NCBI GenBank assembly: GCA_002392705.1
Contig: DGHP01000099.1
Location: forward strand, 1 to 7,404
Direction: 5' to 3'
DNA length: 7,404 nt
DNA from: Lachnospiraceae bacterium UBA3845
GTDB lineage: Bacteria > Bacillota > Clostridia > Lachnospirales > Lachnospiraceae
Shown here piece by piece: positions 1-6,360 of this stretch. The position numbers and the translations under genes are program-made. Each line of letters starts with the position of its first letter. The stretch's first letter is position 1. Under the pieces are notes generated by a model, which saw only the letters and a list, made by a program, of their open reading frames with translations, was not told the origin of the DNA and did not search any database.

Positions 1-466
1 CGATGGGATCGATGATGAAGGCATATCCCTTCCGGTCCGCGTCCAGGAACCGGTCCTTTCCTTCTTCCTCCCCCACAAAATTCGCCTCCGGAAGCAGTTC
101 ATGAAGCGCTTCGAACAGATATTCCTGAATCTTCCGGTCATAACTGGTGACAAAGTTCGCATGCCCCTGCTTTTCATCCGTCTCGGGTGAAAGATCCGAA
201 GCGGAAAGCATGATTTTTCCGGCTTCTTTCGCGGCGGATTTGATCTGTTCCAGCAGCAGGGCCGGCTCTTTTCCGCAGATTACCCGAACCATCGTCCGCA
301 GATCCGCGTCTTTGCCGAAGGTCTTTTTATACTCCCCGGCCGCCTCCTTCAGGTACATCTGCGGTACGATGCCTCTCTCCCCGGTCAGAACCAAAAACAG
401 CTCCCTGTCATCCATGGAAAGGAATGATTCCAGGATTGCCGCGCGCTCATCTTTCATCGTTTTCAT
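1..466 (-). CDS. Inositol monophosphatase family protein, 5' part only, with N-terminal extension
   Basis: The first 155 codons of a gene that runs off the left edge. Residues from about 74 onward follow the start of the inositol monophosphatase fold: a helix LLEQIKSAAKEAGKIML (71-87), then GHANFVTSYDRKIQEYL (101-117, matching the family's K-x-x-N-x-V-T-x-x-D segment), VGEEEG (131-136, whose Glu is a Mg2+ ligand in the family) and IIDPI at 151-155, where the window ends just before the expected D-G-T of the metal-binding motif. Family members are Mg2+-dependent, Li+-sensitive phosphatases of inositol phosphates, 3'-phosphoadenosine nucleotides or sugar phosphates; the substrate cannot be told here. 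Residues 1-70 are an extra charged, probably helical region not usual for the family. The start at 466 is chosen because GAGGAA (472-477) lies 5 nt upstream; the in-frame ATG at 457 is too far away. The gene is downstream of the Ca2+ ATPase on the same strand. Confidence 0.87.
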   Translation of the reverse strand, partial: MKTMKDERAAILESFLSMDDRELFLVLTGERGIVPQMYLKEAAGEYKKTFGKDADLRTMVRVICGKEPALLLEQIKSAAKEAGKIMLSASDLSPETDEKQGHANFVTSYDRKIQEYLFEALHELLPEANFVGEEEGKDRFLDADRKGYAFIIDPI

Positions 467-635
467 TTTGCTTCCTCTCCTTCTCCATACAGTTTTGTTC
501 TCAGCGAAATGCCGCCCGTGATACAGCTGAGCTGCATCAAAACCCCCGGACCGGCATTTCCCCGTGTATTTATTTACAACTTGTTACGCCCCGCAGAATC
601 CTGCAGGCGAAGCTCTGCTTTCGCTGCCGAATAAA
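467..635. other. Intergenic spacer with nested inverted repeat
   Basis: A 169-nt spacer between the ATPase stop and the phosphatase start. It contains an outer perfect inverted repeat, GAAATGCCG (506-514) and CGGCATTTC (552-560), enclosing an inner 19-bp near-palindrome at 520-538 (GATACAGCTGAGCTGCATC, a single mismatched pair). A weaker GC-rich hairpin with bulges lies at about 602-627. None is followed by a clear U-run on the minus strand, so I do not call a terminator. No convincing sigma-70-like promoter was found for the phosphatase gene. Confidence 0.6.
506..560. repeat. Nested inverted repeat upstream of the phosphatase gene
   Basis: The outer arms of 9 bp match perfectly (506-514 with 552-560). 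Between them, CAGCT-G-AGCTG (524-534), flanked by GAT and ATC, gives an inner palindrome with 8 of 9 matching pairs and a 1-nt centre. The inner centre is too tight for an RNA hairpin loop unless inner pairs open, so a protein-binding site is as likely as an RNA fold. It lies about 40-95 nt upstream of the phosphatase start codon, where an operator or a leader structure would sit. The function is unknown. Confidence 0.5.
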
Positions 636-3299
636 TCATTTTGACGAAAGCCGCGAGAAAAACTTAATGATTTCCATAATCGGAATGATGCATATGGCTA
701 TGAGCAAAGCAATCCCATAGTCCTTAAGGCTGACCGGCGCGAAGGAAAAGACCGTTCTCAGCGCCGGAATGAATACGACCGCCGCAGTCATGGCAGTGGA
801 AAAGGCCAGGGTTCCCCAGAGCCATTTATTCTGCTTCGGCAGGGTAAACAGGGACTGCCTGCGGGAGCGCAGGTTGAAGGAGTGGAAAATCTCCATCATG
901 CTCAGGGTCAGGAAAGCCATCGTCATACCGACGGAAGACTGTCCGATCCCCCATACGCCGCTTTCAATGCGGTGTCCCGCAAAATAACTCACAATGGTCA
1001 GGGCGGCGATCACACAGCCCTCCAGAATCACGTCAAAACCGAGGCCGCCGGCGAAAATGCTCTCCTTCGGACTTCTCGGAGGCCGGTTCATGGTATCTTT
1101 TTCCGCCTCCTCCATCCCCAGGGAAATCGCCGGGAAGGTGTCGGTAATCAGATTGATCCAGAGGATATGAACGGGCCTGAAGATCGTGAATCCCAGCAGG
1201 GTCGAGATAAATACGGCAAGGACCTCCGCCAGGTTGGCGGAAAGCAGGAACTGGATCGCCTTGCGGATATTGTCATAGATCCGGCGGCCTTCCGCAACCG
1301 CCGATACAATCGTCGCGAAATTATCATCGGTGAGGATCATGTCCGCGACGGATTTGGTGACATCTGTTCCGGTGATGCCCATGCCTACACCGATATCCGC
1401 GCTCTTGATGGCAGGAGCGTCATTAACGCCGTCACCGGTCATGGCCGTTATACGGCCCAGGGCCTGCCAGGCGTCGACAATCCGGACCTTGTTCTCAGGC
1501 TGCACCCGGGCGTATACGCTGTATTTGCGGACATCCTGGGCAAATTCCTCGTCCGGGATGGCGTCGAGCTCCGCGCCCGTAACCGCCTTCTGCCCTTCTC
1601 CCAGGATTCCCAGTTCTTTCGCGATGGCTACCGCGGTATCCTTGTGGTCGCCTGTGATCATGATCGGGCGGATTCCGGCGCTGCGGCACTGCTCAATGGC
1701 TGCCTTTACCTCCGGACGGATCGGGTCGATCATTCCGCACATGCCGATCCATATAAGATCCTGTTCAAGCTCAATGGGGTCTGCCGTGGACGGAATCTGA
1801 TCATGCAGCTTCACCGCCGCTCCCAGGACACGCAGGGCACGGTCCGCCATCCCCTTGTACACAGACAGAATCTCCGAGCGCAGCTCCTCTGTCAGCGGGA
1901 TGATCTTCCCGTCTTTCAGAATCTTTGTGCTGCAGTTCAGCACTTCATCCGGCGCGCCTTTGGTAAACTGCAGAAAGCCGTTCCCTGCTCCGGCGTTTTC
2001 TAAAAGAGCCGCGGGAATGTCTTCTTTTTCAGCTTTGTGGATGGTGGACATTCTCTTGCGGACGGAATCGAAGGGTGCTTCGTCCACCCGGGGCAGCCGT
2101 TCCTTCAGCTGCGTCTTGTCCAGTCCGTTTTTATTCGCGTCATTCACCAGCGCGCATTCCGTCGCCTCGCCGACCGCCTCACCGTTCTCCAGCTCGGCAT
2201 CCGAGCAGAGAGCCATGGCCGTCATCAGAAGCTTCTCGTCGCTGCTCACATGTTCGACCACCGTCATCCTGTTCTGGGTGAGGGTACCGGTCTTGTCCGA
2301 ACAGATAATCTGCGTGCAGCCCAGAGTCTCCACGGCGGTAAGCTTGCGGATGATCGCGTTATTCTTCGACATCTTTGTCACGCCGATGGACAGAAGGATC
2401 GTCACGACAGCAGAGAGGCCTTCCGGGATCGCCGCCACCGCGAGGGATACCGCGATCATGAAGGTGTCAAGCACGGCAGCGCCGCCGTTCCTGACCAGAT
2501 TGACGACGAAGACAAATGCGCAGATCAGAAGAATCATGAGCGACAGCTTGCTGCTGAGTTCCTTCAGCTTCAGCTGGAGCGGTGTCTCCTCATCGCCCGC
2601 GCTCTCAAGGGCGCCCGCGATGCTTCCCATCTGGGTCTGCATGCCGGTTCCGGTCACCACCGCGTGCCCGCGGCCGTAGGTGATATCGGACCCCATATAG
2701 ACCATGTTCCTGCGGTCGCCGAGGGTGACGTCGCCGCCTTCGGGAACCTCGATGGCTTCCAGCTGTTTTTCAACGTCCGTTGACTCGCCCGTGAGCGCCG
2801 CCTCTTCAACCTTCAAAGACGCGCACTCGACAATCCGAGCGTCCGCCGGCACACAGTCTCCTGCCTCCAGTACGATAATATCGCCTGGTACCAGTTCTTC
2901 GGCGGGAATCGTCTTCTGATGGCCGCCGCGCAGGACCTTGGCCGTCGCCGCCGCGATCTGCTGCAGGGCTTCGATGGCCGCCTCCGCCTTGTTTTCCTGA
3001 TAGACGCCAAGGCAGGCGTTGATCACCACGACCAGCAGGATGATAAAAGTGTCCGCAAGGCTCTCTCCCGCATAGATCGCCGTCACCGCACTGACAATGG
3101 CCGCGATAATCAGGACGATCGTCATCGGATCCCTGAATTCTTTCAGGAATTTAACAAAGATGCTTTCTTTCTTCGCCTCTTTCAGTTTGTTCGGGCCGTA
3201 TTTCGAAAGCCGTGCCGACGCCTCCGCGTCGGAAAGACCCTGCATCGTTGAGCCCAGTTCCTCCAGCACCTGCTGCGAATTGTTAAGATACGGTTTCAT
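636..3299 (-). CDS. P2-type calcium-transporting ATPase (PacL/SERCA-like)
   Basis: Membrane cation pump of 887 residues that couples ATP hydrolysis to export of Ca2+ from the cytoplasm. The sequence has an N-terminal cation-ATPase domain (about 5-75), actuator loop TGES (170-173), phosphorylation motif DKTGT with Asp335, nucleotide-binding KGAP (447-450), TGDHKDT (549-555) and hinge GDGVND (622-627). Ten hydrophobic segments fit M1-M10 (about 59-77, 83-100, 252-268, 279-306, 681-703, 709-728, 752-773, 789-807, 826-845, 861-881). Ca2+ ligands by motif alignment to SERCA are Glu293 in PEGL (M4), Asn689 and Glu692 (M5), Asn716, Thr719 and Asp720 (M6) and Glu803 (M8). The tail NRPPRSPKESIF is typical of the family. 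The length is normal. The ATG at 3299 is preceded by GAGGAA (3308-3313) at 8 nt. The gene lies behind the rnpB terminator, so it should have its own promoter; I could not find a convincing one. A Na+ or mixed-ion pump is the main alternative, but the ligand set favours Ca2+. Confidence 0.95.
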   Translation of the reverse strand: MKPYLNNSQQVLEELGSTMQGLSDAEASARLSKYGPNKLKEAKKESIFVKFLKEFRDPMTIVLIIAAIVSAVTAIYAGESLADTFIILLVVVINACLGVYQENKAEAAIEALQQIAAATAKVLRGGHQKTIPAEELVPGDIIVLEAGDCVPADARIVECASLKVEEAALTGESTDVEKQLEAIEVPEGGDVTLGDRRNMVYMGSDITYGRGHAVVTGTGMQTQMGSIAGALESAGDEETPLQLKLKELSSKLSLMILLICAFVFVVNLVRNGGAAVLDTFMIAVSLAVAAIPEGLSAVVTILLSIGVTKMSKNNAIIRKLTAVETLGCTQIICSDKTGTLTQNRMTVVEHVSSDEKLLMTAMALCSDAELENGEAVGEATECALVNDANKNGLDKTQLKERLPRVDEAPFDSVRKRMSTIHKAEKEDIPAALLENAGAGNGFLQFTKGAPDEVLNCSTKILKDGKIIPLTEELRSEILSVYKGMADRALRVLGAAVKLHDQIPSTADPIELEQDLIWIGMCGMIDPIRPEVKAAIEQCRSAGIRPIMITGDHKDTAVAIAKELGILGEGQKAVTGAELDAIPDEEFAQDVRKYSVYARVQPENKVRIVDAWQALGRITAMTGDGVNDAPAIKSADIGVGMGITGTDVTKSVADMILTDDNFATIVSAVAEGRRIYDNIRKAIQFLLSANLAEVLAVFISTLLGFTIFRPVHILWINLITDTFPAISLGMEEAEKDTMNRPPRSPKESIFAGGLGFDVILEGCVIAALTIVSYFAGHRIESGVWGIGQSSVGMTMAFLTLSMMEIFHSFNLRSRRQSLFTLPKQNKWLWGTLAFSTAMTAAVVFIPALRTVFSFAPVSLKDYGIALLIAICIIPIMEIIKFFSRLSSK

Positions 3300-3423
3300 G
3301 TTCTGTGTTCCTCATAAAACAAAACTGTCCCGGCCCTTATGGATCATGCCCGGATACGGTATCGCAGCAGAATCACTTCGCCGCTCTTCCTGCGCGCTCA
3401 CAGGAAATCCGCTCCGGAGTTCG
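3300..3423. other. Leader/promoter region of the ATPase gene, no clear promoter
   Basis: This 124-nt stretch separates the rnpB terminator from the ATPase start and must hold the ATPase promoter if the terminator is efficient. It contains the Shine-Dalgarno sequence GAGGAA (3308-3313), an 11-bp perfect palindrome GATACGGTATC (3353-3363, read on the plus strand) and a small potential hairpin CCTGTG-AGCG-CGCAGG (about 3388-3403, minus strand). No pair of -35 and -10 boxes with normal spacing stands out. Confidence 0.4.
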
Positions 3424-3455
3424 AAAAACTGCCCAGAACCTGCGGTCCTGGGCAG
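3424..3455 (-). terminator. Rho-independent terminator of rnpB
   Basis: On the minus strand CTGCCCAGGACC (3455-3444) pairs over 12 bp with GGTTCTGGGCAG (3440-3429) around a GCA loop and is followed directly by TTTTT (3428-3424). One pair is G-U when read as minus-strand RNA but becomes an A-C mismatch when read as plus-strand RNA, and the U-run is also on the minus side. The direction is therefore clear. It ends rnpB and any read-through from the kinase operon, and isolates the ATPase gene. Confidence 0.95.
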
Positions 3456-3462
3456 CTTGATC

Positions 3463-3810
3463 CGGTAAGTAAGACGATAAGCCGGGTTATGTCGCGGACG
3501 GCCATCTATCCAGGCCTGCTGTCGCCAGCAGGCTCCAGCGACCTACCTGAGGCTGACGGGCCGCCATATGCCTCCTGTTCGGTCTTGCTTCGGATGGGGT
3601 TTACATATGCCCCGCCTGTTGCCAGGCGGGCGGTAGTCTCTTACACTGCCCTTCCAACCTTACCGGGCCAGGCCCGGCGGTACATTTCTGTTGCACTGTC
3701 CCTGGAGTCGCCTCCGCCGGATGTTATCCGACATCCTGCCCTGTGAAGCCCGGACTTTCCTCTCCCGGCACCTTTCGGTCTGCCGGCAGCGGCCGTCTGT
3801 CCTGCTTACG
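3463..3810 (-). ncRNA. rnpB: RNase P RNA, bacterial class A
   Basis: Catalytic RNA subunit of RNase P, which removes 5' leaders from precursor tRNAs together with the RnpA protein. On the minus strand the conserved blocks appear in order: GAGGAAAGTCC followed by GGGCTTCACAGGGCAG (about 3762-3736), ACAGAAATGTACCGCC (about 3691-3676), GTAAGAGACTACCGCC (3643-3628), CCCCATCCGAAGCAAG (about 3599-3584), AGGTCGCTGGAGC (about 3546-3533) and ACATAACCCGGCTTATCG (3492-3475). P1 can form between GTAAGCAGGA (3809-3800) and TCTTACTTAC (3474-3465) with one mismatch and one wobble. P2 is GACGGCC (3797-3791) with GGCCGTC (3503-3497). P12 is capped by a GCAA tetraloop (3611-3630), P18 by GCGA (3515-3532), and P3 probably by GAAA. 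The length of about 348 nt and the P18 hairpin fit class A rather than the Bacillus class B. The ends are set by P1 and may be off by a few bases. Confidence 0.96.
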
Positions 3811-3815
3811 GTGGT

Positions 3816-3844
3816 ACTGTATCATACCTGCATGAAGGATTCAA
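3816..3844 (-). promoter_or_regulatory. Candidate rnpB promoter
   Basis: On the minus strand a -35-like TTGAAT (3844-3839) and a -10-like TACAGT (3821-3816) are separated by 17 bp, and 6 nt further on comes G3809, the first base of the predicted P1 helix. Each box matches consensus at about four of six positions. The exact fit of spacing and RNA start makes the call plausible. A competing -10, TATGAT (minus strand, just upstream), has a poorer spacing to the same -35. No terminator is visible between the kinase stop and this site, so rnpB may also receive operon read-through. Confidence 0.55.
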
Positions 3845-3883
3845 GACTTTCGTTCAGACACCTCAGATGGACAGATCTTCTTT

Positions 3884-5551
3884 TCAGGCCCCGTAGATGG
3901 ACCCTCCGATGAACTCTCTGACCAGGCTGTTCGCCGGGATATCGTCCGGCTGAACCGGCAGGAAGAAATCCAGGAACTTCAGCAGGCGCTTTGCCTCTTC
4001 CCATTCCGGGCAGTCCCTTGGGACGGCAAAAAGAACGGGCCGGGCGTAGGTGCGCAGGACGGCAAGTTCATAGATCAGCGCGGAATTGAACATCACGTCA
4101 GCGCTTTCCTGGAAGGGGAAGATATAATTCTCCTCCCCCCGCCTCACGCTGGGCCACATGGCGATCGTACTTTTTGCCGAATTGCCGCGTGTCCTCTGGT
4201 CCCGGACGATGCGCCGCAGGAGCCTTCCGTCTGTCGTCGGAATCCGGTTGTGCTCATCAAGGTTCAGCTGGGTCAGCGCGGAAATATAAATCTTGAATTT
4301 GTTCTCCGCCGGAAGGGAATAGGTAAGAGCATCATTCAGCCCGTGGATTCCCTCAATGACAAGAATCTCATCCGGCTGAAGCTTCAGGTGTTTCCCCTTG
4401 TATTCTCTCTCCCCCGTGAGGAAGTTGAAGCTGGGCAGCTGCACATCCTTCCCCGCAAGCAGATCTGCCATGCAGCCGGAAAAGAGTTCGGAATCGATGG
4501 CTTCCAGACACTCAAAATCATATTTGCCGTCCGCGTCTTTCGGGGTATCCTCCCGGTTTTTGAAGAAGTCGTCCATCGGGATCGGATGGGGTTTCAGGCC
4601 GTGGATGGACAACTGGGTGGAAAGCCTGTGGCTGAAGGTTGTCTTCCCGGAGGAGGACGGACCCGCGATCAGGATCACGCGCCGGTCCCTGTTTTGGGCG
4701 ATCTGCTCCGCGATCCTGGCCATCTGCCTTTCATGCAGCGCTTCCTGCGCAAGAATCAGTTCCCTGGTCTTTCCTTCGCAGATCAGATCGTTCAGGTCTC
4801 CCACCGTATCGACTTCCATCAGTTCTCCCCAGTGCCTGGACTGGTTCTGCACATGGAAAAGTTTTACAACAGGCTTAAAAGGCGGAATCTCACCCGGCTT
4901 GTCCGGGTCGGGAGCCAGAAGGACGAAGCCATCTTCAAAAAGCTTCAGATCGAACAGCGTAAGATAGGAGGTGTCCGGAACCATCCCCCCGTAAAAATAG
5001 TCTTTATAGCCGCAGAGGGCATATACATTCGTGCGGGCATTAATCCTGTAGCGGAAGAGCTTTGCCTTGTCCAGCATATTGCCCTTATGAAAGAGATCTA
5101 TGGCGGAATCCGTATCGATGGTTTCTTTCTGAATCGGATATGCGCCGTCCCGGATCCGTTCCATCTCCTTTTTCAGCCTGTCCAGAAATTCCTGTGTGAC
5201 CGCCCGGTTCATGGTGCAGAAAAGACCGTCAGAGACCACAAAGCGGATCCAGACATGGATGTTCTCTCCTTCGCAGAGACTGCTGACCGCCTTCAGCATC
5301 AGAAAAGACAGGCTTCGCCGGTAAACATCAAGGCCCACCTTATCTGCCAGGGTCAGAAATTCGAGCCTGCAGTCTTTAAAGATCTTTTTCGTAAGCTCCA
5401 GAAGATTGTTTCCGTCCCTGCGCGCCAGAAGAATCCGGCAGGGAAAACGGTCCTGGAAGGCCTGCGCGATTTCCCCGACGCACGTTCCCGCCGGAAATTC
5501 CCGTTTTTCCCCGGCAGCCTGTACCGTCACCATTTTTTTCTCTTCAGTCAT
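3884..5551 (-). CDS. TGS-domain nucleoside (uridine-kinase-like) kinase
   Basis: Predicted 555-residue cytoplasmic P-loop kinase of the uridine kinase/phosphoribulokinase family. An N-terminal TGS domain (about 7-68) is followed by a region resembling the second additional domain of threonyl-tRNA synthetase (about 70-260), where the HSxxH-type motif is replaced by RSLSF at 79-83. The kinase domain shows Walker A GPSSSGKTT (297-305), PMDDFF (325-330), a Walker-B-like ILVIEGIHGLND (396-407) and the Arg-rich RLLRRIVRDQRTRG (443-456). I take the start at 5551, not an upstream in-frame ATG at 5650, because AGGAGG (5558-5563) lies 6 nt upstream and the longer version would add 33 residues that lie wholly inside trmK. 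The start overlaps the trmK stop by 8 nt (ATGACTGA), which implies translational coupling. The exact substrate is unknown: family members are simply called nucleoside kinases, and by homology the phosphate acceptor is probably a ribonucleoside such as uridine or cytidine. Confidence 0.9.
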   Translation of the reverse strand: MTEEKKMVTVQAAGEKREFPAGTCVGEIAQAFQDRFPCRILLARRDGNNLLELTKKIFKDCRLEFLTLADKVGLDVYRRSLSFLMLKAVSSLCEGENIHVWIRFVVSDGLFCTMNRAVTQEFLDRLKKEMERIRDGAYPIQKETIDTDSAIDLFHKGNMLDKAKLFRYRINARTNVYALCGYKDYFYGGMVPDTSYLTLFDLKLFEDGFVLLAPDPDKPGEIPPFKPVVKLFHVQNQSRHWGELMEVDTVGDLNDLICEGKTRELILAQEALHERQMARIAEQIAQNRDRRVILIAGPSSSGKTTFSHRLSTQLSIHGLKPHPIPMDDFFKNREDTPKDADGKYDFECLEAIDSELFSGCMADLLAGKDVQLPSFNFLTGEREYKGKHLKLQPDEILVIEGIHGLNDALTYSLPAENKFKIYISALTQLNLDEHNRIPTTDGRLLRRIVRDQRTRGNSAKSTIAMWPSVRRGEENYIFPFQESADVMFNSALIYELAVLRTYARPVLFAVPRDCPEWEEAKRLLKFLDFFLPVQPDDIPANSLVREFIGGSIYGA

Positions 5552-6296
5552 ATCCGTCCTCCTCTTCTGAGCCGCAGGCCCCGCAGACCGCGGCAGCTTC
5601 CCGGTTCTTTCCAAGTTTCTCAGACAGTTCCTCCCTGCGGGAAGTCGCACGGCAGGAATCCGCGTTCTTAAGGCCCTCAGCCGCTCTCAAAAGGATCTGC
5701 CGTTCCCGGTCAAGGTATTTTTTCAGAACCTCATGTTTCTGACTGAGAAGAAGCGGTCCGTAAAGCGCTTCCAGCTCCGTCAGGCGCATCCTTCCCCGTA
5801 CGGCCTTCAGGACCGGGTAGAACTTACCGTCTTCCAGAACCATATTTTCGTCCGTGATCTTCCAGCCGTTTTCTTCCAGATATCTGCGGACCTTCTTCAG
5901 TTCCGACTGCGGTTCCAGCACCAGCTCCGGGGCAGGCGCCGACTTCCCGTCCTTCCCTTCCCCTTCTTCAAGAATCTCTTTCCCTTCCTCCAGGATCCTG
6001 ATTGTCAGGGCCCCGCCCATGCCGGCGATCAGGACCGTGTCCGCCTCTCCTTTTTCAAGCGCATGAAGCCCGTCAGACAGTCTGAGACTGATCCTGTCCT
6101 CAAGCTGGTACAGGGATACGTGAGCTCTTGCCTGACGCAGGGGGCCTTCCTTTACATCCATGGCAATGGCGGAAGGGATCCGCCCTTTCAGAAGCAGGTC
6201 GATCGGCACATAAGCGTGATCAGTCCCGATATCCGCCAGGCGGCTTCCTTCTGTCACAAATTCTTCCACCGCCTGCAGGCGTCTCGATAATTCCAT
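5544..6296 (-). CDS. trmK: tRNA (adenine(22)-N(1))-methyltransferase TrmK
   Basis: SAM-dependent enzyme of 250 residues expected to methylate N1 of A22 in the tRNA D-arm region (the B. subtilis TrmK/YqfN family). It has a Rossmann-type methyltransferase core: motif I ADIGTDHAYVP (21-31), acidic loop MDVKEGPL (46-53), SDGL (74-77), the family signature AGMGG (91-95) and LVLEPQS (125-131), then GWKITDENMVLEDGKFYPVL (144-163). A charged low-complexity stretch at 110-122 looks like a loop insertion. The C-terminal part from about 170 is helical and charged, as in the family, and ends with an acidic tail carrying a CGAC pair (238-241), which may have no function. The ATG at 6296 has AAGGAG (6304-6309) 7 nt upstream. 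It sits between dnaG and the kinase. The usual upstream neighbour rpoD is absent. Confidence 0.93.
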   Translation of the reverse strand: MELSRRLQAVEEFVTEGSRLADIGTDHAYVPIDLLLKGRIPSAIAMDVKEGPLRQARAHVSLYQLEDRISLRLSDGLHALEKGEADTVLIAGMGGALTIRILEEGKEILEEGEGKDGKSAPAPELVLEPQSELKKVRRYLEENGWKITDENMVLEDGKFYPVLKAVRGRMRLTELEALYGPLLLSQKHEVLKKYLDRERQILLRAAEGLKNADSCRATSRREELSEKLGKNREAAAVCGACGSEEEDGYD

Positions 6297-6360
6297 TCAG
6301 CCGCTCCTTGTCAGTGTCTTTATCTAAAATCGTCGATTTTCGATATAAATCAGTTTTTGC
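6297..6360 (-). promoter_or_regulatory. dnaG-trmK spacer with operator-like palindrome
   Basis: This AT-rich 64-nt gap contains a 25-bp near-perfect palindrome at 6321-6345. From either strand it reads TATC, one unmatched base, a 7-bp arm (AAAATCG against CGATTTT), one central base, then the mirror half ending in GATA. All 11 designed pairs match. It is centred about 37 bp upstream of the trmK start codon. A very weak promoter, TTTATA-17-TAGATA on the minus strand, would place this palindrome across its spacer. The 1-nt centre and AT-rich arms, with no following U-run, favour a protein-binding site over a terminator. The Shine-Dalgarno sequence of trmK (6304-6309) lies outside it. Confidence 0.5.

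Noticed and set aside
602..627. GC-rich hairpin after the ATPase stop as a terminator
   Set aside because: The stem needs two bulges and no U-run follows on the minus strand.
882..2003. A 373-codon open frame on the plus strand, with similar ones at 1855-2679 and 2037-2783
   Set aside because: All lie antisense to the Ca2+ ATPase, whose motifs leave no doubt about the coding strand. Their translations are Arg/His/Ser-rich and have no domain signature.
3312..3401. A GTG-started frame of 29 codons on the minus strand just before the ATPase
   Set aside because: The start is weak, with poor Shine-Dalgarno spacing, and the peptide is too short and unlike anything I recognise. It may be chance in a leader region.
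3339..3746. A 135-codon plus-strand frame and a neighbouring frame at 3097-3468
   Set aside because: They overlap rnpB and its terminator or the ATPase 5' end, and their translations resemble nothing recognisable.
5570..5585. CxxC near the TrmK C-terminus as a metal site
   Set aside because: There is only one isolated CGAC pair in an acidic tail, with no second pair to complete a zinc knuckle.
5552..5650. Longer start for the nucleoside kinase at 5650
   Set aside because: The extra 33 residues lie within trmK and are not like the family N-terminus, whereas the ATG at 5551 has an ideal AGGAGG at 6 nt and leads straight into the TGS domain.
4250..5671. A 473-codon open frame on the plus strand
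   Set aside because: It is antisense to the kinase gene, shows no recognisable domain, has no good ribosome binding site, and is explained by the GC-rich codon use of the real gene.
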